DNA of 64,000 nucleotides from Saccharophagus degradans 2-40 (GCF_000013665.1 NC_007912.1:992001-1056000); one strand, 5' to 3'; shown: positions 46,201-54,280, numbered from the stretch's first letter. Notes: generated by a model not told the origin, from the sequence alone. Made by a program: numbers and translations.

Positions 46201-49200
46201 GATGAAGATGGCAGTGTAGAGGTGGATGTTCTAGCTAATGACTCCGATATAGATGGAACGATTGATCCCTCAACCGTGTCCGTTTTGAGCGACGCGAGTA
46301 ACGGCGGAACAAGCGTAAATACCACCACTGGTGTAATTACATATACGCCTACAGCTAATTTTAATGGTAGCGATACTTTTACCTATGTTGTGCAAGACAA
46401 TGATGGTGGTAGCTCGGCTGCAACAACAGTATCCGTTACCGTAGCAAGTATAAACGATGCGCCTAATGGCGTTGCGGATACTGCAGCTTTGATGGAAGAC
46501 AACCCTACAACCATAAATGTACTCGGCAACGACAGTGATGTTGATGGCAGTATTGTTGTAACCAGTGTGCAAATTGTAACGGGCCCAGCAGACGGTACTG
46601 TTGAGGTGCTGGCAAACGGGTCGATTACCTACTCACCCGACACTAACTATTATGGCGATGATAGTTTTACTTACCAAGTACAAGATAACGAAGGTGCATG
46701 GTCGAGTGAAACCAGTGTAAACGTAACAGTGAGCAGCGTGAATGACGCACCGTTAGCCAATAACGACAGTGTTTCGACAGACGAAGATACCGCAGTGAGT
46801 ATTGATCTAATAGCGAATGATAGCGATGCTGATGGATTGTTAGATAGTAGTTCTTTGGTAATCGTGTCAGCTCCAGCCAATGGGGCGCTTGTGGATAATC
46901 TCGACGGTACGGTTACCTACACACCCAGCGCGGATTACTTTGGAAGCGACAGCTTCACCTATCAAATCGATGATGACAGTGGTGATAGTTCAAACACGGC
47001 AGCAGTGACAATTACGATTAATCCTGTGAATGATGCTCCGCAAATATCTGGCACTCCTGCAGCATCTGTAAATGAAGATTCGGTGTATTCCTACACGCCT
47101 ATTAGTTCAGATATAGAAGCTGACGACCTAAGCTTCAGTATTGAAAATATGCCTAGTTGGGCGAGCTTTGACACTTCAAATGGAGCACTTACTGGTACAC
47201 CGAATAATGATGCTGTGGGTATCTATGGCGCTATTGTCATCAGTGTGAGCGACGGTGTAAGTACCACAAGTACTTCTGCATTTGAAATTGAAGTTATAAA
47301 TACTAACGATCTACCTGTGTTAGGTGGTACTCCAACCCCTTCGGTTAGCCAAGATCAAGAGTTTAACTTTATTCCAACAGCCGTTGATGTGGACGCAGGA
47401 GATACACTTACCTTTAGCATTAATTCTTTACCAGGTTGGGCGAGCTTCGATCCGCTCACGGGGCAACTAAGTGGATCACCCAATAATGCAGCGGTAGGTT
47501 TTTACACTGGTATTGTTATAAGTGTAAGTGATGGCACGAGTACGGTTGCGCTTCCTGCTTTCGATATTACAGTCGATAACGTGAATGACGCACCTGTAGC
47601 AATTGCCGACCTTTATAGTGTTGCGGAAGGAGGGGTGCTAAATGGCGTAAATGTATTGGCTAACGATTTTGATATTGATGCAGACGGATTAACTGTTACT
47701 TTGATTTCTGGCCCAGATTCCGCAAATTCATTCAGCTTAAGTACGAGTGGTGCAGTAAGCTATATGCACGACGGATCGGAAAGTATATTTGATCAGTTCA
47801 GTTACCAAATTAGTGACGGGGCTTTGCTAAGCGCAGTAGTGACAGTGGATATTGATATTGATGCTGTGAATGATGCTCCCGTGTTCGTAACTGCGCCTAA
47901 TGTATTGAGTTTGTCTCAAGGGCAGTCATATCTCTACGATATTGGCGTTGTCGATCCTGATAGTGTTACAAATTTACAATTGGTAAGTGGTCCATCGTGG
48001 TTAACTTTAAATGGCAGCGAGTTGAGCGGGGAGGTGCCTTTAGATGAGAGTGTAGGGCTTACAAGTGTTGTTCTACGTGCATCAGACAGCGAGTTTACTG
48101 TCGATCAAAATTTTGATTTGAGTGTTGTTGAGCGGGAAACCTCGGTTGTTAGTTTGTCTGCGTCGTGGATCGGGTTACCTTCAGTAGTGGATGAGTTACT
48201 TACTCTAAAAATTGCGCTTAACCACCAACAGGGCCCAGCTATAGCTGATGGAAACTTGTTTGTTGTATTAACGGGAAGCAATTTTGACGCTAGCATGAAA
48301 AACTGTACGGCGCTTGCCAGTAACGAGTTTGATTGCCCTGTTACGCTTAACTCGTCCGGTAACTTAAGCTTTAACCTGAAATTAACGCCGCATAGTGAGG
48401 GTGATGTGGTTGTTAACCTAGACGTAAGTGATTTTGCTGGAGATCTCGTTACTTCAAAAATAATAGATGTAAGCCCCAGCAGGCGTACAGTTAATCAAGG
48501 GGATAACGCCTTTCCGCTAGATAATGCTACCGCAATAGCGAGTATTGAAATGAAAGCCGATGGCAACAGGGAAATAGCCGCCGGCACGGGGCTTGGTGAT
48601 ACCGTCAAATTGCTAGATTACGAAACGGGTAGTGATGATGCAACAGTACTCGGCGAGATAGAAAACAGGGGGGCAACAAAAGCCCTTGGCGTGGCCGATA
48701 TTGATCTTGATGGCTCGGAAGACTTACTCGTTGTTAATACAGCGGGTGACGCGACAGCAGTTTACTATCAACGTGGCGAGCTAAATTTCGTAGAAGATAG
48801 CGCAACAGTTTCGCTTCCGTATGCAAATCAAGGAGTACTACAAGATTTAAACTCAGATAACTACCCAGAGCTTATTCTTGGGGGAAGTGGGTTCAATTTA
48901 TATATTTATGAAAATATTCTTGGCGTATATAGTCAATCGCCGTATGTATTTACTTCTCAAAAATCTATTAAGAAATTTGCCAAGTTAAAACAAAAACCAG
49001 ATCAAGCCCCAATGAGTGGCACCTTAGTGCTGGCTAGTTCTGATGCGCTAGTGCTTATTGATTTTGCCATTGCCGCAGGTAAAGTCACTAAGGTTGGTGT
49101 AAAAGAATCTGGTGAAGTGCAATCGCGCAATAAGCTTCAAGGTTATCTGCGTTCTGAGCTTAGTATCCCTGGTATAACATCAATACGGGTTGCAGACTTA

Positions 49201-50712
49201 GATGGTGACGGCTTAGAAGAGTTAATTGTGAGTACTCGTCATGAGAACAATTCTTCTTCTAAATCTGGTGTAACAATTATCGAAGTAAGTGGTACCGGCC
49301 AGATGACAGAAGTGCGCAAGCTGGGCAATGCAAGTGCAGAAAATGTAGAGATTGCAGATTTCAATGGCGATGGTTTGCCGGATTTGCTCATTGCCAATGA
49401 GAATAACACCTACCAATTCTACCATGGCGATGGAACCGTCTCTGGTTTCAGTCTAAAAGACACTGTTATTTACAATGAATCAGATTTGGTTTTGCCTAAT
49501 GACGTGAATGACGATGGGCTTTCAGATCTACTAATTTATGTTGCAGAAAGTGATAGGGTAGATTTATACATAAGTCACAGTGACGGTGATTTAGGCGCTA
49601 GAGCGGATTTAGCTATGAACTCACAAGTCGAAACCGTTAGCAGTACATCGTACGACATTCGTCAGCTGGTTAGCGTAACCAATAGTGGCAATCAGACGGC
49701 GCAGGATGTGATAGTGACTATTGATATCCCTCTCCATTTTAATGTCGTTTCACTGCCTGATGCATGTCTATTTGGCGATGCTCAAATTATCTGTGACTTA
49801 GGTGATTTGGCCGCAAATCAAAATGAAACACTTACGTTTGTGTTGAACGGAGATGCTGATGTAAATGATGAGGTACTTCAAAGTCGTGTTACTTCCGCAG
49901 CGCTAGAGGTCGCTCCAGAGAATAACAAGTCCACGAATTCATTGAATGGTTTATTTGAAAGTACGTCTGCTGGGGTTAAGGGTGGAGCAAGTGGCAGTGG
50001 CGCAATTAATTTTGGTTTACTTGGCCTGTTGCTTATTCTTGGCATGCAGCAAAAAATGAAGTATTGGAGGCAGCTTACGGTTGTCTCTTTATTGTTATTA
50101 ATGTGTGGGCAAAGTCATGGTGAGCCCTTGCTGAACTCGGAACGTGTGTCCGTCGAAATGGGCATTGGCTCAACCAGTAGTAATTGGAGTGAGTCTTCAT
50201 TTTTGGCCGAACTTCAAGCTGTTACACAAGATGTTGAAATTACACGAGTAAAAACAACTAGAACCTCTTGGCAATTAGTAGGCGGCTATGAACTTAATAA
50301 CTGGTTGAGCGCAGAAGCCGGTTACCAGAGCTGGGGGGATGTAGATGTGGAGCTGTCGTTGACAACTAACGACCCAGACGGCGTAAGAGACGTACTGGCT
50401 AAAGACTATCCTGTTTCTGGGGCTGGCCCATATTTAGGCGCGCGGATTCAATATGATGTAAGCGAAGGAATAACTATATATGCGCGAGCTGGCGTACTTG
50501 CGTGGCAAGGTGAGTACGATGTTCGAGTTGGTGAAAGTGTGCAATCTATTAAGCGAGATGGTGTAGACTTGGCCGCCTCTTTTGGGGTGAATAAAAGTCT
50601 AACTGATAATGTAGCTTTTGGCTTGGGTTTAAACTTGGTCGAACTTGCAGGTGAAACTCAAACTCAAGTAGGCCTACAGGTACGTTATAAATTTTTAGGA
50701 AAGAAAGACTAG
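40288..50712 (+). CDS. Giant secreted cadherin/VCBS-repeat protein fused in frame to GlyGly-CTERM-like anchor and outer-membrane barrel
   Basis: ATG 40288 (GAGG six bases upstream) opens an uninterrupted frame of about 3474 codons. Order by nucleotide position: export signal (KKVAQIALPVLAAFSGSASRG); FN3-like domain about 40830-41150; propeller-like region to 42210; Ig/cadherin repeats to 44200; five NDAPVISGTP-type cadherin-like repeats of 93 residues (44200-45590); five tandem-95/VCBS-type repeats (45590-47030); mixed repeats to 48130; an FG-GAP propeller with Ca-binding loops DIDLDGSED, DLDGDGLEE, DFNGDGLPD and DVNDDGLSD (48490-49600); a DUF11-like domain. Then comes a Gly/Ser-hydrophobic-basic anchor (49981-50070), immediately a second hydrophobic segment ending GQSHGEP, and a barrel of about 195 residues. 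Cadherin-like domains of Saccharophagus have been reported to bind polysaccharides. Adhesion to plant or algal glycan is the inferred role. Confidence 0.88.
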   Translation: MSSNVDSENKYFSKKYLTVKKVAQIALPVLAAFSGSASRGSNVSSVGRFSSVATKSYALNEVRLDPQSSAKDGAGLSEDSDRRSVFSAFTYRQNSTQRIEKKNEVNDAISYLEKSGLLTPADSVRSNLSGDVYGLVGRKSFAHESQFDHCHGSFGSTYNTNTTTVTEVSCTASWGGVWETASPNPVVSATSIQNKTATSFDVAVTMSKASTVYAVLLESSKPAPTNAQVEAGTDGSGSAAATTKSAAASNSVTLSFTGLDSNKNYLVYLIGKDGSNNVTTTPAQVNPAYEAGLISNAGTWKFPKTRVDSSGNIYLAHASSGQINFLEWNGSGFSAVTTITAADVAGRTNMGWGNEHRVDYELDSSGNIHVVFNASTSQWAVDNDPFYGVYDGVNWTFTNIGETGYQGGRFDLFLDENDKAHLSFTLTPNADQVKYATNASGSWVINDVITATNDGTDEIHDTYCVVDSSGDAHIFYRREDLQNSSQDNYYYTSSSDNFATHTKVIDGKADAKYYLMANVSIDSSDKIHYAYSNETDGDSFYVTNESGSWVSTEITHASHSILTVYDMEEEGGVYYFASASGSTYFFNSYNGTDWVDGFDFSLTGSLNDRVAVSDAADRIMVVSESSAGWEIHYHSATIASYITPPVSNEAPTITGLSATFSTNEDAAAYLDMSAVTLADTEDDTVTLTLAVNSGALAASDGDGTTAGVTIANSGSASMTLTGAVADLNTYLDTTTKIQFTPTANISGAVTFTATPSDVTSSGTAGTSSITVSAVNDDPTATGVPTDVAVTEDVQSNIDLSAITFADVDAASGNVVLSIAVTAGTLVASDSGGVTVGGSGGSTITLTGTVANIDTYLNTASNVQYTSAANANGNDAATLSLTANDGGNTGSGGGGDVSLGTINLDITSVDDTPSDITLNASSINESDTSAGADVGTLSSTDADSGSFTYSLVSVGAADTGTCTSDTNNSSFQINTVTLETANVLAAGNYDICVQTSDGNTSFEKSFSVTVVDNIAPIVTITSLSTADSTPALAGTVDDTAAAIQVTVNGANYVASNNANGTWSLADNTIAALTHGTWDVAVTATDGASNVGSDATSNELVVDLEAPASHSVSIDQANIDATNESAMSFTFAGAEVGASFSYSVSDGSTNVTGSGTIASSGQQVTNINVSGLNETTLTLSAILTDVLGNAATAVTDTVVKQYNSAPVITEGASTSVNMSEDANPTAFALTLNASDSDADTITWSIATNGSNGTATVTGTGMTKAISYSPNANYFGVDSFIVEVSDGVATDQITVNVSIASINDAPVFSSTAIVSVNEDSGYSYSITTTDVEADARTVVATTKPSWLTFTDNGNGTASLSGTPTNDEVGNHSVLLTLSDGNASATQSFIVTVANTNDAPVISGTPATTINEDSAYSFTPTVSDVDVGDSFVYSITNQPSWASFSTSTGLLSGTPGNDDVGTTTGIIIGVNDGTTTVNLASFDLTVVNTNDAPVISGTPPTSVDEDSAYSFTPTASDVDVGDVLTYSVANAPSWASFNTSNGELSGTPDNDDVGTSSNIIISVNDGTVSESLASFNLTVVNTNDAPVITGTPSTSINEDSAYTFTPAVSDVDAGDTLVYSITNQPSWASFSTSTGLLSGTPGNDDVGTTTGIIIGVNDGTTTVNLASFNLTVVNTNDAPVISGTPPTSVDEDSTYNFTPTVSDVDVGDVLTYSITNAPSWASFSTSTGQLIGTPENTDVGMDSNIIISVSDGAETVSLASFDIEVSNVNDDPVAANDTAATVEDAAVIVSVLTNDSDVDDALNPASVLIVSSPANGTTSLNAGSGAITYTPNANFNGSDSFTYTVEDATGATSNTATVTISISAENDAPVATSDTASTPEDTPFTIDVLVNDNDIDNGDSVDGTTLAIVSQPVNATASVVSGEIYFEPNEHFNGSTTFTYTVDDQNGATSNVATVLVNVTGVNDLPVALGDSASLDEDGSVEVDVLANDSDIDGTIDPSTVSVLSDASNGGTSVNTTTGVITYTPTANFNGSDTFTYVVQDNDGGSSAATTVSVTVASINDAPNGVADTAALMEDNPTTINVLGNDSDVDGSIVVTSVQIVTGPADGTVEVLANGSITYSPDTNYYGDDSFTYQVQDNEGAWSSETSVNVTVSSVNDAPLANNDSVSTDEDTAVSIDLIANDSDADGLLDSSSLVIVSAPANGALVDNLDGTVTYTPSADYFGSDSFTYQIDDDSGDSSNTAAVTITINPVNDAPQISGTPAASVNEDSVYSYTPISSDIEADDLSFSIENMPSWASFDTSNGALTGTPNNDAVGIYGAIVISVSDGVSTTSTSAFEIEVINTNDLPVLGGTPTPSVSQDQEFNFIPTAVDVDAGDTLTFSINSLPGWASFDPLTGQLSGSPNNAAVGFYTGIVISVSDGTSTVALPAFDITVDNVNDAPVAIADLYSVAEGGVLNGVNVLANDFDIDADGLTVTLISGPDSANSFSLSTSGAVSYMHDGSESIFDQFSYQISDGALLSAVVTVDIDIDAVNDAPVFVTAPNVLSLSQGQSYLYDIGVVDPDSVTNLQLVSGPSWLTLNGSELSGEVPLDESVGLTSVVLRASDSEFTVDQNFDLSVVERETSVVSLSASWIGLPSVVDELLTLKIALNHQQGPAIADGNLFVVLTGSNFDASMKNCTALASNEFDCPVTLNSSGNLSFNLKLTPHSEGDVVVNLDVSDFAGDLVTSKIIDVSPSRRTVNQGDNAFPLDNATAIASIEMKADGNREIAAGTGLGDTVKLLDYETGSDDATVLGEIENRGATKALGVADIDLDGSEDLLVVNTAGDATAVYYQRGELNFVEDSATVSLPYANQGVLQDLNSDNYPELILGGSGFNLYIYENILGVYSQSPYVFTSQKSIKKFAKLKQKPDQAPMSGTLVLASSDALVLIDFAIAAGKVTKVGVKESGEVQSRNKLQGYLRSELSIPGITSIRVADLDGDGLEELIVSTRHENNSSSKSGVTIIEVSGTGQMTEVRKLGNASAENVEIADFNGDGLPDLLIANENNTYQFYHGDGTVSGFSLKDTVIYNESDLVLPNDVNDDGLSDLLIYVAESDRVDLYISHSDGDLGARADLAMNSQVETVSSTSYDIRQLVSVTNSGNQTAQDVIVTIDIPLHFNVVSLPDACLFGDAQIICDLGDLAANQNETLTFVLNGDADVNDEVLQSRVTSAALEVAPENNKSTNSLNGLFESTSAGVKGGASGSGAINFGLLGLLLILGMQQKMKYWRQLTVVSLLLLMCGQSHGEPLLNSERVSVEMGIGSTSSNWSESSFLAELQAVTQDVEITRVKTTRTSWQLVGGYELNNWLSAEAGYQSWGDVDVELSLTTNDPDGVRDVLAKDYPVSGAGPYLGARIQYDVSEGITIYARAGVLAWQGEYDVRVGESVQSIKRDGVDLAASFGVNKSLTDNVAFGLGLNLVELAGETQTQVGLQVRYKFLGKKD
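44571..45430 (+). repeat. Near-identical direct repeat inside the giant gene (558-bp period)
   Basis: The DNA from 44571 to about 44870 is repeated at 45129 to about 45430 with only scattered single-base changes, an offset of 558 bases or two 93-residue repeats. Most other repeats in the gene have diverged in DNA, so this pair reflects a recent duplication or gene conversion. Confidence 0.85.
49981..50122 (+). other. Junction: GlyGly-CTERM-like segment followed by second signal-peptide-like segment
   Basis: Bases 49981-50040 encode GGASGSGAINFGLLGLLLIL, a Gly/Ser motif running into a membrane helix. The basic stretch QQKMKYWRQ follows, as at the end of rhombosortase substrates, which normally stop here. 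Instead the frame continues into LTVVSLLLLMCGQSHG, a signal-peptide-like core with a possible cleavage site. In-frame ATG codons at 50044 and 50056 could start a separate barrel protein of about 218 residues. Confidence 0.75.
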
Positions 50713-50750
50713 TTTTATTGTATCTGAATAAATGCATAGATTTTTATATA

Positions 50751-50787
50751 ACTAACAAAGACAGCTCTATAAGCTGGCTTTGTTAGT
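50751..50787. terminator. Stem-loop after the giant gene
   Basis: ACTAACAAAG-A-CAGC (50751-50765) pairs with GCTG-G-CTTTGTTAGT (50773-50787), 14 pairs with one mismatch. No T-run follows on either strand, so it is a transcript-end or stability hairpin of uncertain type between convergent genes. The rest of the gap to 50884 shows nothing else. Confidence 0.55.
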
Positions 50788-50884
50788 AAGTGAGATGTAA
50801 CCTCTCACATCTGTATTCGAATATCTATCTTACTGCTTGAGAAAAAATAAACGCTACCTTCACACACGAATTCGTCTAGTTGTA

Positions 50885-51703
50885 TTAATTTTTTCGTCCG
50901 CAGTGGGATTGTTGCTCGCAATTACCGCGGCCGGTTGCTTCAAATTCGGCTGTTCGTCGCCAAAATAAATCGTGCATAACTTTGCTAACGCCACTATCTA
51001 AATTCACCGTGCGAATGAGTTTAATTCGCTCGTCTAAATTATCGATGGTGTCTGTTTTTTCGTGTGCGCTGTTGCTGCTGGCCATGCGCAGGCCTTTACA
51101 TTGATAGCACACACCGTTTTTATTAACCAGCGAGCACAGGCTGTCAAATGCTGTTGTCATTGTTTTGCGGGCGGCGCTAAGGTGATGTTTGAAAACGGAC
51201 TCTGTGAGCGCAAGAGCCTCGGCTGCTTCCTTGGCAGAAAGTTCGAGCACTTCGCGCAATACCAGTGCCGCTTGTTGCTCCGCGGGTAGTGAGCGGCCCA
51301 CGCAGGCAAAGCAATAAGCAATATGTTCGTGTACATCAAAGGTAAAGCTCGGCTCCGAAAGCGTCGCCAGCACTTCTGCACCTAGGTCGGGGTCGGTTGC
51401 GCATTCATTGCCATAGGCTATTTGGGCGCGTTCTCGCCAAGGTTTTTGCGCCCGTAAAAAGTCGAGGGCTGTACGAGCGCCAATAGCGCAAAGCCATGTA
51501 CTAAACGAAGCATCTGCGCGATAGCTGGCTATTTTTTGCCAAGCTTTTAGCAGGGTATCTTGGTAGAGCTCTTCGGTATCGTCTGGGTGACCAACCATGC
51601 GCCGAATAACCGCTCGCAAAGGGGTGGCACTTTCTGCAATAAGTTGGCTGAAGGCGGCTCGGTCACCCGCTTGCGCAGATGCGATTGTTTGGGCGTTACT
51701 CAT
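50885..51703 (-). CDS. ECF-like RNA polymerase sigma factor with C-terminal extension
   Basis: The product has 272 residues. Region 2 (ELYQDTLLKAWQKIASYRADASFSTWLCAIGARTALDFLR) and region 4 (LPAEQQAALVLREVLELSAKEAAEALALTESVFKHHLSAARKTM) are clear. A non-standard tail of about 85 residues follows; it holds CYQC near residue 200 and two further Cys with His at the end, possibly metal- or redox-sensing. No anti-sigma gene is adjacent. Its start lies eight bases inside the end of the upstream glutathione-transferase gene, so the two are coupled. Confidence 0.82.
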   Translation of the reverse strand: MSNAQTIASAQAGDRAAFSQLIAESATPLRAVIRRMVGHPDDTEELYQDTLLKAWQKIASYRADASFSTWLCAIGARTALDFLRAQKPWRERAQIAYGNECATDPDLGAEVLATLSEPSFTFDVHEHIAYCFACVGRSLPAEQQAALVLREVLELSAKEAAEALALTESVFKHHLSAARKTMTTAFDSLCSLVNKNGVCYQCKGLRMASSNSAHEKTDTIDNLDERIKLIRTVNLDSGVSKVMHDLFWRRTAEFEATGRGNCEQQSHCGRKN

Positions 51704-52268
51704 CGTTCAATATCTCCATGTAGCCTGCTTTACCCTTGAGGGTATCCAGCCAATTATCCAAGTGTTTGAAGGGGCGTTCGCCATTACAGGGGGCCTGTTT
51801 CTCAATAAACGTAACCATAGGCAGAATAAATAAATCTGCCAAACTAAGTTCTGGGCCTGCAAGGTAGGGCGATACGCTTAATGTTTTTTCGAGTATGCCC
51901 AAAAGGTTGCCGCATTTGTCCATATCAACTGTGTTTTCTACTGCTGCAGTGACCAGCGCCGGGTAGTAATAGTCTATAGCAGCGCTCACCCAACTAAGCA
52001 TATGGCACTTATATTCTAGCTTACCTGGTATAAGGCCATGGCTGGGCACTTGCTCGTTCAGGTAAGTGGCAATGGCCAAAGTCTCAAACAAGGTGATGTT
52101 ACCGTGCTTCATGGCAGGCATCTTCATAAAAGGGTGCAGCTCAGCGTGGCTAGCTTGGCGAAACGCCAATGGGGCAAGTGTGATAGGAAGGTTTAGGGTA
52201 AGGGCTACAAGACGCACGGTTTGCACGTAAGTACTGCGGGGAAAGCCGAATATCTGGATATTGTTCAT
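51696..52268 (-). CDS. Glutathione S-transferase family protein
   Basis: The product has 190 residues. A thioredoxin-like N-terminal domain (IQIFGFPRSTYVQTVRLVALTLNLP, PAMKHGNITLFETLAIATYLNE with the cis-Pro/ES-like region) leads into an all-helical C-terminal domain (YLAGPELSLADLFILPMVTFIE with the conserved Asp of the N-capping box). It probably conjugates or transfers glutathione. AGAGG lies six bases before its ATG. It overlaps the sigma factor gene, which implies a joint response, perhaps to electrophile or oxidative stress. Confidence 0.85.
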   Translation of the reverse strand: MNNIQIFGFPRSTYVQTVRLVALTLNLPITLAPLAFRQASHAELHPFMKMPAMKHGNITLFETLAIATYLNEQVPSHGLIPGKLEYKCHMLSWVSAAIDYYYPALVTAAVENTVDMDKCGNLLGILEKTLSVSPYLAGPELSLADLFILPMVTFIEKQAPCNGERPFKHLDNWLDTLKGKAGYMEILNDE

Positions 52269-52392
52269 AATTTGCCTCTAAGTTTATGTTGCTTGTACTT
52301 AGTTAGACGTAAGTGCCTAGAAGGAAGGCCAAGCTAGCTACTGTCATTCTATTCAGCATGCTGGATTAGGTGTTGCCACCAATAAAATCTTA

Positions 52393-52403
52393 TTGTAATA
52401 TAA
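52393..52403. promoter_or_regulatory. TTGTAATATAA motif similar to the araB operator core
   Basis: This 11-mer differs from the araB dyad TTGTAATACAA at one base and overlaps the TATAAT box. It may be a site for the same regulator or only an AT-rich promoter. Confidence 0.3.
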
Positions 52404-52409
52404 TAGCAA

Positions 52410-52575
52410 CTTAATCGAATTGTCCGTATGTATTGGTTTTGATGTAGTTGTTTCTTTGTTCCTCAGTGAGTTTAGGTCGGTTGGTTACCGTATTTATGCT
52501 CTGAATAATGCTGCCGATTTCGCAGCTTTTAGGTGGTCACCCTTCTATAGGTGCAGGTGGCCGCCTTTTTTTCTC
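52410..52575 (+). ncRNA. Candidate small RNA or leader ending at a strong terminator
   Basis: A perfect TATAAT lies at 52399-52404, with TTGCCA at 52373-52378 as a distant -35 candidate (20-base gap). A transcript from about 52411 would contain the hairpin GCTGC...GCAGC (52510-52526) and end at the terminator 52531-52572. There is no upstream plus-strand gene for this terminator to serve, so it ends either an independent small RNA or an attenuated leader of the phosphodiesterase gene. I recognise no known RNA family. Confidence 0.4.
52531..52572 (+). terminator. Rho-independent terminator upstream of the phosphodiesterase gene
   Basis: AGGTGGTCACC (52531-52541) pairs with GGTGGCCGCCT (52556-52566) over 11 pairs including two G-U pairs. 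A T-tract of seven follows directly. Confidence 0.85.
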
Positions 52576-52754
52576 CCTTCGCGCTTGTTCCTTTATTAGT
52601 TTGCTGATTACTTGTGGTTTATCTAAGCCAATGTAGATCTGTGTCTAACTTTTTATCAGCGTCATATTCTTTTCACTAAACCCGCAAAAAAACGCAACAG
52701 TTTGGTTCTAAGTTGAACGTCTCTTTAAACCATTCATCCAATGGAGTAGACGTA

Positions 52755-54080
52755 ATGATAATAAACCCTTCCAAAATATTGAGCACGTGTGGTGTTGCTG
52801 TAGCGTTAGTTCTTGCCGCGCAGAGTTTCGCTGGTGGTAAAGATCACAAGCATCGCGATCACCACTCTTGGGGGAAGCACCACTCAAGTAATGTACAAGT
52901 TGGTCCGCGTCCTTATTTCTTAATTGATGATATGGATGAGTCTTGGCTTAAACGCAAGCTTCAGCGTTGCGAAAACAAACCGTTGCGTGCAAGCGACTTT
53001 TCTATTGGTCATCGCGGTGCGGCATTACAATTCCCCGAGCACACTAAAGAATCTTACGAAGCTGCTGCACGGATGGGGGCCGGTATTGTAGAGTGCGACG
53101 TTACTTTCACCCAAGATAAAGAACTAGTATGCCGTCACTCGCAGTGTGATTTGCACACAACCACCAATATTTTAGAAACGCCATTGGCAAGCAAATGCTC
53201 TACGCCTTTTACCCCAGCGGAGTACGATGAAGCAGGTAATATGGTTCGCCCAGCAAGTGCCCGTTGCTGCACAAGTGATATAACCGTAGCAGAATTTAAA
53301 ACACTAAAAGGTAAAATGGACGCGGCCAACCCAAGAGCGACCAATGTGCAAGAGTATTTAGATGCAACTGCAAATTATCGCACCGATTTATACGCTAGCC
53401 GTGGTACTTTGCTTACCCATAAAGAAAGTATTGAGCTATTTAAAAAGCTTAATGTAAAAATGACCCCCGAACTAAAATCTGCCAGCGTTGCAATGCCTTT
53501 TGATGGATTTTCACAACAGGATTACGCGCAAAAAATGGTAGACGAATATAAGCAAGCGGGCGTACCTGCACGCAAGGTGTGGGCACAATCTTTTAATATA
53601 GAAGATGTAAGATATTGGGTGGCAAACGAACCGCGCTTTGGCCGCCAAGCGGTATATTTAGATGGCCGTTACGACGACTCAAGCTTTGATCACCGCGACC
53701 CTGCAACTTGGCAGCCATCTATGGCGGAACTTGCCGCTGAAGGTGTGCAAATTATTGCACCGCCAACATGGATGCTACTAGAAGTAGAAAATGGAAAAAT
53801 AGTACCAAGCTTATATGCAGACTCGGCCAAACAAGCGGGCTTAGATATTATTACTTGGACAATGGAGCGGTCTGGTTTGTTGGTTGATGGCGGTGGTTGG
53901 TACTTCCAAACGGTAAATGGCTTAAACCCCAATCCCGTTAACCCAGAGCCAGGTGTAATAAATAACGAAGGCGATATGGTTGATGTACTAGATGTACTCG
54001 CTCAGGATGTAGGTGTAATCGGTGTATTTAGTGATTGGCCAGCAATGACTACCTACTACGCTAACTGTATGGATTTGTAA
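52755..54080 (+). CDS. glpQ: Secreted glycerophosphodiester phosphodiesterase
   Basis: ATG 52755 gives 441 residues with a signal peptide (cleavage near QSFAGG) and a His-rich stretch after it ([15 protein letters not shown]). The GDPD domain starts at [20 protein letters not shown] and continues with [22 protein letters not shown]; these carry the two catalytic His and the Glu/Asp Ca ligands. It resembles periplasmic GlpQ, which releases sn-glycerol-3-phosphate from deacylated phospholipids. Many insertions ([21 protein letters not shown]) are typical of the larger secreted type. Cysteines suggest disulfides. Confidence 0.88.
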   Translation: MIINPSKILSTCGVAVALVLAAQSFAGGKDHKHRDHHSWGKHHSSNVQVGPRPYFLIDDMDESWLKRKLQRCENKPLRASDFSIGHRGAALQFPEHTKESYEAAARMGAGIVECDVTFTQDKELVCRHSQCDLHTTTNILETPLASKCSTPFTPAEYDEAGNMVRPASARCCTSDITVAEFKTLKGKMDAANPRATNVQEYLDATANYRTDLYASRGTLLTHKESIELFKKLNVKMTPELKSASVAMPFDGFSQQDYAQKMVDEYKQAGVPARKVWAQSFNIEDVRYWVANEPRFGRQAVYLDGRYDDSSFDHRDPATWQPSMAELAAEGVQIIAPPTWMLLEVENGKIVPSLYADSAKQAGLDIITWTMERSGLLVDGGGWYFQTVNGLNPNPVNPEPGVINNEGDMVDVLDVLAQDVGVIGVFSDWPAMTTYYANCMDL

Positions 54081-54280
54081 GGCTAAGGTTACATAAATCG
54101 AATAGCTGCTCGCAATTACAGGGAGTAAGTTGCGAGCATTTTTCCTAATGAATGTTAATAGTCGCCATAGTGAGTTTTAGTTGGTTTGCTAAGTGTTATA
54201 TATGCACTGCGGCGATTACGCTTTGGCGACTAGGTTTTTTATTACAGGGCTCTTTTCACAGGCCTCTTATCACACGGCTT

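Larger units (their letters stand above)
52269..52754. other. Intergenic region of 486 bases with a candidate small RNA
   Basis: No protein gene is seen here. The left part should hold the GST promoter (minus strand). The right part carries a TATAAT box, possible RNA hairpins and a strong terminator, described separately. ATG 52755 begins the next gene behind GGAG (52743-52746). Confidence 0.5.

Noticed and set aside
42207-46880. Many minus-strand frames inside the giant gene, rich in Ser, Val, Thr and Ala
   Set aside because: They mirror the repetitive Thr/Asp/Ser codons of the plus-strand protein and recur with the repeats, as expected of antisense shadows.
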